A stretch of 64,000 nucleotides of DNA from positions 50,965,435 through 51,029,434 of the forward strand of contig CM070711.1 in the NCBI GenBank assembly GCA_036346275.1, in the 5' to 3' direction. Each line of letters begins with the position of its first letter. The stretch's first letter is position 1. The notes below the pieces were generated by a model. That model saw only the letters and a program-made list of their open reading frames with translations, was not told the origin of the DNA and did not search any database. The translations under genes were made by a program, and so were the position numbers. Positions 55,448 to 64,000 of the stretch are shown here, in pieces. Source of the stretch: Otatea glauca (Eukaryota > Streptophyta > Magnoliopsida > Poales > Poaceae).

Positions 55448-58400
55448 TGTCGGGACCCGAATTTGCAAATCTGGACCCTCTGTGTATACCGCACTAGTCC
55501 AGGATCACGCTAGTGCACACAGGCTCAACATAGATGCTATCATAGTCACACACAGCGAAATATAGCATAAACTTCATTAATTAATAATAACTGTTGTCTT
55601 ACATGAATAATGCCTCACGGGGCTTAAAAGAGTATCAATGAGAAGCGCGGAAATAGAATAAACGCATGGCGCTCGATTCGCCACGAGCAACCGACGAGGC
55701 TCGAACCCTAAGCATTCGCATCCAAGTAATCCTCCTACATGAATGGTATAGATTCCTCTTCTTACGAAGTTGTTGTTGTTGGGGTGAGTACATAAAGCAC
55801 TCAACAAGTTGTGCACAACAATGCAAGTCTAATATTTTATATGCTTGGCTTAATCCAAAGGAATGGCTAGTAAGGGTATTTTGCAATAAAGCAGCATTTA
55901 ACAAGAATACAATAAATAGATTGGAAAGCAGTAAAACAAATACAGTAATTAATAAATTCAGTATTTCTGAAATACACCAAGTTTCCAATCCTAAATTAAT
56001 TTTCCACTTTCCATGGCACCTTGCCATCCCAACAAGTTTTTGTTTAACAAAAGTCTAACCCTTAACTGTAATTCCCGAGCATTGCCCAATACCGTGAGCA
56101 CGGCTATTCGAATAGATTGTACACTCTGCAGAGGTTATGCACTTTACCCACAGGATACAACCAAACACCACCAAGGCGAGTAATCATAACAAAGCCTTTA
56201 CAATGCTACACCTAGACCCAAGATCGCTCGCTAAGGTTTCAACATCAAGGGTTAAACCACCACAACAGGCCCCCTCTTGCGCCATGTGAGTTAAACCGTA
56301 ACCGGGACTCACTATTCACCACGCAAGATCAAATCTAAGTTTCACAAATTATTCACTAGGTTGTCCCATTCCGACATGTGGTTGCAAGAGAGACTCAGTC
56401 AAAGGCTTGCAAGGTTAAGTCCTTAAAGTGATTAAGGCAAGACTTCCACATACCCCGCCAAACTGGCCCACCTTGGCACACCGCCCTTGCCACTTGCCTC
56501 AATCTAAAATCATTACCACCCGGTTGATTACCAAGCACCACATGCCATCAACATTTCAATCCCGATGTGTGACCTCCTCGCCACGACAACTTGATATCAT
56601 TGTGTGACAACACATGACACACCAATTCATAAACATTGTTCCATATTCCATTAGTCAAGATTAAGTATCGACATTCGGACACATGTGATGACGTGGCATG
56701 GCTAAGCAATCTATGACGATCTAACTAGCCCATGTCGATTATCAACTATAATTCCACATCCTAGGGTGACAAATAGATCATGGCATATAATTGACAAGGT
56801 ATGGTTTAATTCAAATAGGCATATTATCTAATTCCCAGATTAATTGAAATCATTTATACACATAAAATATCATGCATAAAGTTTAAAAGACAAAATAGCG
56901 ATTTGGTGAAAATTAGGTGCAACATGATCAAAGCACAACTTGCCTTGGAGTAGGTGTTGGTCTTGATCTGAGTTTGGGTCTTGGAGCGACGAATCTTCCT
57001 CCGGATCACCGAAGCGGTTCAACGTCTCACGAAACGATGCCAAAATAGCAAATAAACACCAAACCAGAGAGCAAACAAACTCTAAAAATAAAATAAAATT
57101 CACCAATAAATAGATATTGATTTTACAATTTTTTAGAAATTTGAATCACTCAAATCCGAGTTAAAATGCAAAAGATATAGCCTTTTGAAGTTTGAATAAA
57201 TACTGAAAATACAGAAAATAGAATTTCTGATTTTTCTGAATTATTTTTCTATTGGAAAAGATCTTTATTGCGCAACGCTGACGTCAGCCCTGACTCGGAC
57301 CAATCAGGCGCTGACACGTCGCCTGGTCCATGGACTCGGTCCACGGAACCGCCTCTGGTCCACCGTGGACGCGGCCACGGCGCCTCGCACCACGCGCCCG
57401 ACACGCGGCGACATCGATTGGTCGCGACGCCGCCGTGCCGATGCTCGACACGCGCGCGCGATCTGCGCGACGATCCGCGGCCACCGATCTACCCTACGTG
57501 GCTCAATCCCGATCGTCTATTCGGATCTAACGGTTAGAAATTTACCCCAATGAAACACGATGAAGAAGCGGCGTGGCTTGATCGGGCGGTTGGCGAGATC
57601 CAACGGATGCGCGAAGCTCGAGACACGGCGGCGGGCTTGCACCGGAGCGGAGGAAGATGACCACCCGAATGGCGTTTCGACGCGACTCGGCGAGAAGAAG
57701 GCGGACTCGGACGCGACACGACGCGAGGAACTCGGATCCGAACCGATTCGGCGGGAGGATGCTCGACGGCGGCGGAATGGCGCAAAAACTCGCGGCGGAT
57801 CGCAAAGAACTACGGCGAGCTCTGGCGATGATGGCGAAAGCAGCGAAGAGGCTAGAGCTATCGGTGCGCAAGGAACGAGGAACATCGGTGCGGGTTGCGG
57901 CTTTATAGCCTCGGCATGCGCGCAGGAAGGAAACCCTAAATCACGCGGCGGCGGCGGCAGCGGCGGCGGATTCGGAAACCGAATCGAGGCGACGGCCGAG
58001 ACCGTCCGATCCAAGATGAGCGGCCAAGATTAGATCCGAAGCGATACGATCCGATCCGCTCTTTCCAAATCCAACGGACGAGATCTAAACTTACCAAAAC
58101 AACGCGAAGCGATCCCGACCACTTGATCTCGATCCAACGGCTCGCAGCACTAGGGTTTCGCGAAAGGAGGCAGCCATCTGATCTTCATCCAACGGTCACA
58201 CGCGCATGGCGAAAGCGGTGACGGACGCGCGCAAAGAATGGGTCGCGACACACGATCTTGGGCTTGGCCCGATCGTTCACTCGATTTTCAAAAGCTTTTT
58301 GATTTAAAATAATTCCCGAAATTAGATTAATCTATTTTAAGTAATTAAAATATCAGGAAAAATCCCAGAAAATTCTCATAAATACTTTGAGACATTCTGA

Positions 58401-58584
58401 GCTCAAATAAAATATTTTTGGTAAAACTTTATATTAACTTTATCTATATATATTTAGTTTTCACCAAAGGTTCAATATACTTAATTAAAATAAATTTAGA
58501 TAATTTCTGGAAAAATCCAATAAATTCAGAAAATCACAAAAATGCACGTGAGCGAAATTATAAGCCAAATTTTGGGATGTTACA
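55448..58584 (-). mobile_element. Solo LTR, family A, 3137 bp, duplication GAAAC
   Basis: Sense strand TGTAACATCCCAAAATTTGG at 58584 to ..GGGTCCCGACA at 55448, flanked by GAAAC at 55443-55447 and 58585-58589. More diverged subfamily: terminal ..GGGTCCAGATTTGCAAATTC. TATAAAG at 57907-57901. GC-rich leader 57270-58260. Palindromes at 56092-56133. Confidence 0.92.
55708..57025 (-). pseudogene. LTR acidic exon cassette, diverged family A copy
   Basis: Exon 2, 56944-57025, is 82 bases (one base extra relative to a multiple of three), encoding RFGDPEEDSSLQDPNSDQDQ then HLLQ and donor CAAG/GCAAGTT. Exon 3, 55708-55760, after ..CTTCGTAAG: EESIPFM, TAG, EDYLDANA, stop. Phase 1 join kept, but a shift in exon 2 and a nonsense codon in exon 3 show decay. 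Intron 1183 bp. Confidence 0.45.
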
Positions 58585-58589
58585 GAAAC

Positions 58590-58850
58590 CTTCATGAATT
58601 TTGATTTGAAACTTGAAGCATCCATGAAATTAGTTGAAACCTTCTGAAATATGACATTTCAGAACTTTCAAATTTATTTTCTGCAACTTGGGTTGTGATG
58701 GACTTGAAGTTTACTAAAACATTCTGAAATCTAGAGCTTGAAACTCGTTGAAACTTATGAAACACGTATTACACAAATAAAACTTCATGAAAATCATTTC
58801 ATTTTATAAAAAACAGCTAGTTTCAGTTAAGAATAAATACACGATTATAC
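58590..58850. repeat. GAAACTT-rich flank
   Basis: Irregular repeats of TGAAAC(T/C)T and TTCTGAAAT; the same style occurs at 55380-55445, the other side of the solo LTR. No gene seen. Confidence 0.5.
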
Positions 58851-58874
58851 CATATATATATATATATATATATA

Positions 58875-59250
58875 GGAAGCCTTTTCTGTACTCCCAGGTG
58901 TACATACTCCCACCTCTAATATACCACTTAAACGAATATGTTATACTTCTTTATCACTTTCGGTATACTTCAATAATAATTATAAGATACTCCAATGCAA
59001 TATAGTTGGAAAAAAATTCGTCGAAACCCTTTATTTTTTCTATATAAACTTTTTCATATGTAAAAATAGTGTATACACAAATTATACTATAAAAAGTGGA
59101 GCATGATGAAATTTTTCATAGAACCCACTTTGGAGTATCTTATATTCAGTATTAGAGTATGTTCAAAAGGATAAAGAAGTATAACAACATCATTTAAACG
59201 GTATACTTAGAGTGGGAGTACGTACACCCAGGAGTATGGAATCATTTTCC
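58875..59250. mobile_element. Micron-like MITE, complete, 376 bp
   Basis: Starts GGAAGCCTTTTCTGTACTCC and ends with the inverse-like GGAGTATGGAATCATTTTCC; inverted ends extend about 130 bp (CATACTCCCACCTCTAA.TATACC..). Both sides are (TA)n: 58851-58874 and 59251-59267. Insertion into TA microsatellites is the signature of rice Micron elements; the family name is by this likeness. Confidence 0.65.
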
Positions 59251-59271
59251 TATATATATATATATAAATTG

Positions 59272-59590
59272 GGACAAATGGGTATTTTCCCTGCGTGTCG
59301 CATGCGAAAAAAAATTTAATGTCAAGTTTAACTAGTTTACTAGCTAGTTCAGATAAGCTTAAACTGAAATTCAAACTAGAGTTGCCTTTTTTGTTGATAG
59401 TTTGATTGTAAGTATGTGTTGATTATATATATAAATCAGCAAAGCATGTGATCTAACTTCGCTCAAAATCATTGAATTCGAGTATTTTTTTTCAAAGGTA
59501 CGCATTTCATTTGAATTGAATAGATGTGTATATACCCTAAAATTAAATTTTTCAAAAAAATATACCTAAATTTAGCTTAAATTCACACAT
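59272..59590 (-). repeat. Inverted copy of the 6930-7290 repeat
   Basis: Reverse complement is colinear with 6930-7290. See that entry for shared motifs. Confidence 0.6.
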
Positions 59591-59656
59591 TTGATATCAT
59601 GGTGACGAATATATATAAGACACCGAAATGAGACACCATAGTACATACATACATTT

Positions 59657-59705
59657 GAAGCCTTTTTTGTACTCTAGGGAGTATACTCCACCTTCCAATA
59701 TACCA
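59657..59705 (+). mobile_element. Micron-like 5' end, truncated
   Basis: GAAGCCTTTTTTGTACTC..CAATATACCACTTA, the first 50 bp of the element, then an abrupt change into CACTA-type sequence. Confidence 0.6.
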
Positions 59706-59991
59706 CTTACGGTTTTGTGAACCGTTTGTAAACATGTGTCGCTGATAATAATGACGCATCACATGCAGTTTTTGAACTATTTGTGAAAAACCTACCACAA
59801 ATGGTTATTAACCGTTTGTGATATATAGACAATTATCATAGACGATTCTTGTTGAGAACAGTCTGTGATACAAGTTCTCAACATTAGCGAGGAGGAGAAT
59901 CAGGTTTTGACTCAAGTCTTATGTATTAGCGAGGAGGAGAATCAAATGTTCCCGTTGATTCCTAACATTGTCCCGCTGCACACTAGCAGAC

Positions 59992-60120
59992 CTGAAAGCC
60001 AAACATAGCTCTCAACCAATCCAGCAAATCAAAACCATCCCCCTTCTGCCTTTCTGGCTCAAATGCAGACGGCCAGGTCAAGCCCCGCGTGTTCCGCAGC
60101 GCTGCGACTGATGCTTTGAT
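59992..60120 (-). pseudogene. Callose synthase fragment, second exon
   Basis: After acceptor ..ATCTTAACAG the minus strand encodes IKASVAALRNTRGLTWPSAF then EPERQKGDGFDLLDWLRAMF, GFQ, ending TTTCAG/GTCTGC. The LDWLRAMFGFQ and NTRGL-WP motifs are characteristic of plant callose (1,3-beta-glucan) synthases, large plasma-membrane enzymes using UDP-glucose. Only about 43 residues are here. Confidence 0.85.
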
Positions 60121-60219
60121 CTGTTAAGATTGCAATTGACAACCACGTCAGTTTCTTTCATTGAACCAATACATGGTGTCATTGTTATTTTTGAGGAAAC
60201 AGATTCCATTGGTACATAC

Positions 60220-60370
60220 CTCCTCCAACTGCATGATGTCTTTCTTCTCTTGCACAAGATAGTGAGCACGAACCTCTAGGTTAACTTCTTCAACCTTCTC
60301 ATTCTTGTTGACGGCGCAGAGCACCTCGAAGAGGACTCCAGCCTTCTGGTAGACCTTCCCAAGTAGAGCC
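60220..60370 (-). pseudogene. Callose synthase fragment, first exon
   Basis: After acceptor ..TTTCTCCTGCAG: GKVYQKAGVLFEVLCAVNKN then EKVEEVNLEVRAHYLVQEKK, DIMQLEE, donor GAG/GTATGT. Matches the N-terminal region of callose synthases, but the block between EKKD and IMQLEE (normally about 15 residues with NILPLD) is missing, so the copy has an internal deletion. The two exons are in the parental order with a short intron (60121-60219). Confidence 0.8.
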
Positions 60371-60625
60371 CTGCAGGAGAAATTGGCATGGCTGTGTGAA
60401 TGAACAACCAAATAATTAGAATGCAACACAGAACTTTTCGATTAACTACACAGGCTGTGTGATTTTTATCAAACACCAAAAAAGATTATGAGTTTGCTTG
60501 TTTCGTTCCAAACACCAAATGCACGAAACTGTACCCAAAAAATAACCAACGATCATGTAAGGGAGGAGAAGGGAAGCAGGGAGATAGAAGAGAGAGAGAG
60601 AGATGAATCTCATTTTCGTTCTTAC

Positions 60626-60690
60626 CTTGGCCCGCGCATTAAGGTTCACTTCTCTGCTCCTTTGGCCTCTACTGCTACCTTGGGGCACTA
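60626..60690 (-). other. Possible upstream exon
   Basis: Minus-strand ATG-like start region GTGCCCCAAGG..GCGCGGGCCAAG followed by a good donor GTAAGAACG. Encodes PQGSSRGQRSREVNLNARAK; not recognised. May be the leader of a chimeric transcript with the callose synthase exons. Confidence 0.3.
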
Positions 60691-60935
60691 GACTCCAAAA
60701 TCATGAGTTAATAAAGAGCCAGAGAAGAGTTAGATACAATGGAAGGAGAATTCAAAATTTTGGACGGTTTGTACCAGTGTGGTGTGGGGGAGGGAAGGGA
60801 GAATTCAAAATTTTGGGATATATCGTAGACGATTTTAACTAAAAACCGTCGGTAATGACTACTATAATTATTACTGACGATTTTTAGCTAGAAGGTTTAG
60901 TAATGTAGTCATCACTGACGGTTGCATACAAACCC

Positions 60936-61348
60936 CTGAATGTTTATACTTTATACTAATCTACTCGTGCAAATCATCAACGGTATTTTGTTTCTTCTTA
61001 CAAAGGATTTATTTGAAATACATAAATTTCGTAAGAGTTCTTCGTAGGAATACTTCACGTGGCACGATTCAACTCCCGCTGACCCAAATAGAGGCTGATT
61101 AATACACAGGGAAAGGACATGCAACTACATAAATAGAGGCTTTAAACATCATGAAATGTACCAAAATATACATTGAGCTAGCTAGTATCAAGAGATACCA
61201 AAAGTTTAAATGGTGGAGGTATCAAGAGGTACAAGAGTTTAAAATAATTTAGTGGTACCTCATGATACTCCTAAGAATGGTAAAAACTCTTATATAAATA
61301 TTATTGTTATTATACATTTCTTTGCAAAGTGTAACCTGAGTAGGCAGT
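60936..61348. other. Intergenic DNA, no gene seen
   Basis: AT-rich, with imperfect repeats of TATCAAGAG(A/G)TAC (about 61187-61240). Confidence 0.4.
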
Positions 61349-61608
61349 ACTCTATCTTATTCCAAGTATAGTCGTTTTGGATATGTTTTGAAGGTAACAC
61401 TTTGACCACTAATTTATTTGAAATTATATTGTTTCAAATAAAATAAACTATACATCTTGTAAGTAGATTTCATGATGGGTCTAGAAGTACTAATTTTATG
61501 TTGTCAATCTCGGTAATTCTTTATATATTATTGGTCGAACATAAAATATTTGATGTTTGATCGATATCAATTTTAAAATAACTTATATTTGAAATTATTA
61601 AAAACACT
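61349..61608. mobile_element. Stowaway-like MITE remnant
   Basis: TACTCTATCTTATTCCAAGTATAGTCGTTTTGG..CACTTTGACCAC at the left and AACTTATATTTGAAATTATTAAAAACACTCCGT at the right are recognisable degenerate Stowaway ends and core. Confidence 0.45.
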
Positions 61609-61683
61609 CCGTGCACACAGGGATGATCGAGGCATTGTTTAGCTATCGTACTAGTGATACCGATATACAAAACAAGCAAGCAA

Positions 61684-61867
<184 letters not shown>

Positions 61868-61959
61868 TACTTCTAATTAGGAGTTGGTGATGGTCATTCG
61901 TTCTCCTCTAAAGTATCTGATCTATTGAATTTAACATGAACAGTTGAGATAGAAGGGGA

Positions 61960-62130
61960 GCTGTCATGTTCCAAACAAACTTCCACCTAGCCAACCGCCC
62001 GAACCCGGCCCCGGCCCCGGCCCCACCTACTAGCCCACCTCTGCCGAGCTCCGGAACTGCAAATCGCAGCTCGAATCCGACCACTGGGCTCCCCGATCGG
62101 CGGGATCTCTCGCCGCCTCTGCCGCCGTGG
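61960..62130. other. Small GC-rich island with GGCCCC repeats
   Basis: CCCGGCCCCGGCCCCGGCCC at about 62005-62026, then a CpG-rich stretch to CTGCCGCCGTGG. The surrounding DNA is very AT-rich. Frames are open on both strands by composition; no gene call. Confidence 0.6.
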
Positions 62131-62502
62131 TTTGATGATATATTCATTGTACAGTTTGGGAATTACATTGTTTCATATGAAAAAAATCATGCACTTCAAA
62201 TGAGATTTTTATATAACCTTATCTACTATTTATTGTGTTTGTACATAAGCAGTACTTATGTGCACCTAAAATTTGCAAAGTATTTTGTAACGTGAGGGCT
62301 TTCATATTGTGAAATTAAAGATAATTTTAAACTCGAGTTTGTAAAAAGGTGTTTGAAATTTGTATACTTCGATGAATTGATTTAAACATTAAACCATTGC
62401 ACATTCAGAGTGAACAATATCATTTAAACAGGATTAGTACTCTTTACAAATAATTTTTTTTTGTAAATTGAGTTTCCGTTGCAACGCAAGGTCACATGAC
62501 TA
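62131..62502 (+). mobile_element. Possible Helitron 3' end
   Basis: Ends TTTCCGTTGCAACGCAAGGTC..ATGACTAG at 62502: a CGTTGCAACG palindrome about 13 bases before CTAG, as in grass Helitrons. The next base is C, not T, because the CACTA element starts there. The 5' end is not identified. Confidence 0.45.
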
Positions 62503-64000
62503 GCACTACTACAGAAAACATCATCTCAGACGGTTCAAAATCGTCATCTCAAACGGTTTTATGAACCGTCACTAACAATGTGTCAGTGATGTAAGGGTAC
62601 ATCATAGACGATTTTCGAACCGTCTGTGAAAATTCTCATCACAGGCGGTTCTACATTATAACCGTCTGTGATTAGTACTCATCACAGACGGTGTTCAAGT
62701 AGAACCGCCTGTGATACAGAAATATCACAGACGGTTTATAAATAGAACCGTCTGTGATACAACATCACAGACGGTTTATGAATAGAACCGTCTGTGATCC
62801 TCTAGCAGAATTTTCATCATTAGTATCTGTTATTCGAAATGTCTTCTGCTTAGGTATTTCTGCAATGAAATTTACAAGGCATAACCAAGTTATAGATTTA
62901 GTAATTGAATATCTAAACTTCCTAGATGCATCGAGGCAACAGCTTGTCTGATCAGGATCGTCTTAAAATATGAAGTTTTGTAGTACTTTCATCTCTTTCT
63001 TATTATAATATTGATGGATTCTAAGGTAAAATCCATTTCATTCCACAGTTCGTCATGAACGTTGTCAAGCTCTGATTTATCGATTCCACTTTATCCTCAT
63101 CCCCGAATGAGAATATCATTGGCCGCTATGCTTCTTGAACTATAGAGTTGATTAAGTCATCATATTCCAACTCAATATGATGACTTAATCAACTCTATAG
63201 TTCAAGAAGCATGGCTGCCAATGATATTCTCATTCGGAGATGAGGATAAAGTGATAACGATAAATCAGTGTCTGACACCTTTCAGGACGAACTTTGGAAT
63301 GAAATGGATTTTACCTTAGAATCCATCAATATTATAATAAGAAAGAGATGAAAGTGCTACAAAACTTCATATTTTAAGACGATCCTGATCAGACAAACTG
63401 TTGCCTCGATGCATCTAGGAAATTTAGATATTCAATTACTAAATCTATAACTTAGTTGTGCCTTGTAAATTTCGTTGCAGAAATACCTAAGCAAAAGAAC
63501 ATTTCGAACAACAGATACTAATGATGGAAGTTCTGCTCGGGGTGTAGGGAAAAACAGAGGATCATAGATAGTAGCGTACTGAAGAATTGGATTGGGTAAG
63601 AAAGATAGTTTTGGATTAGGTAAAAATTGGAGTAGGTAAGAAAGAAGTGCAATAGTAGCCATGTGAAGAGGAGAAGAGAAGTTACAAGAAATTAATTTGG
63701 TGATCGACAATAATTATATTCTTGAACTAGTTTGATTTCACGTCATTAATATTTTTCAAGCAGGGACAATTGGCTAATGTAATAATCTTTCTCACAACCC
63801 ATATGTCAAAGGTTTTAATCCAAAACTTAACATGTGGTTGCTTCTGTGATTATTTCACACAATATGTACTTCACATGATCACATATTCACATTAACAACA
63901 CATGGTCACATAATCATTATAGCTTAATGTATGTTACGAACAATTATTTGATACTTGTCAATTAGTTTCAGTTTCGATTCTACCAGTTTTACACAAAGCT
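62503..64000 (+). mobile_element. CACTA transposon, 5' end; continues beyond the window
   Basis: Starts CACTACTACAGAAAAC, a CACTA terminal repeat, followed by subterminal repeats of ACAGACGGTT in both directions to about 62800 (hairpin-like pairs at 62686-62718, 62728-62760 and 62764-62798). A 0.7 kb palindrome follows (62812-63540). The other end (..TTTTCTGTAGTAGTG) is not seen before 64000. No transposase recognised. Confidence 0.7.
62812..63540. repeat. Long palindrome inside the CACTA element
   Basis: Arms about 62812-63165 and 63180-63540, centre near 63172 (CATCATATT-n-AATATGATG). GACTTAATCAACTCTATAGT, AAAATCCATTTCATTCCA, TTAGTAATTGAATATCTAAA and CGGAATGTTCTTTTG-like parts recur inverted. 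Arms differ by scattered substitutions and short indels. Parts of one arm read as protein-like (DDLINSIVQEAWLPMIFSFG) but no family is recognised. Confidence 0.85.

Larger units (their letters stand above)
59700..60935. mobile_element. CACTA-like element carrying host exons, ends incomplete
   Basis: Left edge TTACGGTTTTGTGAACCGTT..ATGTGTCGCTGAT matches the internal part of the CACTA end at 62503-62600 (AAACGGTTTTATGAACCGTC..ATGTGTCAGTGAT). Right edge has AACCGTCGGTAATGAC, ACTGACGATTTTTAGC and ATCACTGACGGTT. These are CACTA subterminal repeats. Between them lie two exons of a callose synthase gene. The outermost CACTA tips are missing. Confidence 0.6.

Noticed and set aside
62754..62951. Short plus-strand protein-like frame in the palindrome
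   Set aside because: No recognised domain, and the same sequence is open in the other arm on the other strand; kept only as part of the palindrome.

Overview
This is nuclear DNA from a flowering plant, almost certainly a grass (an Oryza-like genome is plausible, species not provable from sequence alone). It has AT-rich intergenic DNA, CpG-rich islands inside long LTRs, Stowaway- and Tourist-type MITEs, (TA)n microsatellites, CACTA, hAT, Helitron, copia and gypsy elements. I see no complete, clearly functional host gene, rRNA, tRNA or CRISPR array. It is a nested transposon block.

Layout. 1-6419: a minus-strand gypsy element (LTR 5733-6419, gag and protease 2205-5708) invaded by a plus-strand LTR whose 3' end is at 2204, itself invaded by a minus-strand LTR of 'family A' (1-2010). 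6420-10880: MITEs, an unassigned promoter-like stretch and a 1.25 kb foldback element (8766-10013). 10880-22143: a plus-strand 'family B' LTR split by a family-A-related element (LTR 12060-15039, then a gag/protease piece), whose protease is in turn split by a minus-strand solo family B LTR (15396-20072, target duplication AAAAT). 22296-25403: solo family A LTR (duplication CATTC). 25732-31497: a full-length, coding-defective copia element (duplication AGTGT). Both of the last two sit in one unidentified minus-strand reading frame. 31744-34708: broken hAT transposase. 34709-38345: minus-strand gypsy pol remnant. 38345-44633: minus-strand SIRE-like copia gag plus a 3.35 kb LTR. 45265-53889: very long 'family C' LTR carrying a small spliced plus-strand gene-like insert and a solo family A LTR (48241-51457, duplication GTGTT). 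54040-55208: two Helitrons joined end to end. 55448-58584: another solo family A LTR (duplication GAAAC). 58585-64000: Micron-like MITE, CACTA-type sequence with two exons of a callose synthase gene, a long (TA)n tract, a CACTA end and a 0.7 kb palindrome.

Three things stand out. (1) Families A, B and C, otherwise very different, each carry a small acidic exon pair inside the LTR; the GC-AG intron between the exons joins them in the same phase in every copy seen whole, and exon 2 varies in length by multiples of three. (2) The intron of that cassette holds a cluster of short palindromes whose arms differ between families but stay complementary. (3) The SIRE-like LTR holds about twenty different inverted repeats that nearly all share a five-base spacer of the ACACA type. 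None of these is explained by ordinary LTR function.

All orientation calls for families A, B and C follow their TATA box and exons: the sense LTR begins TGTAACAnCC and ends (T/C)nACA.
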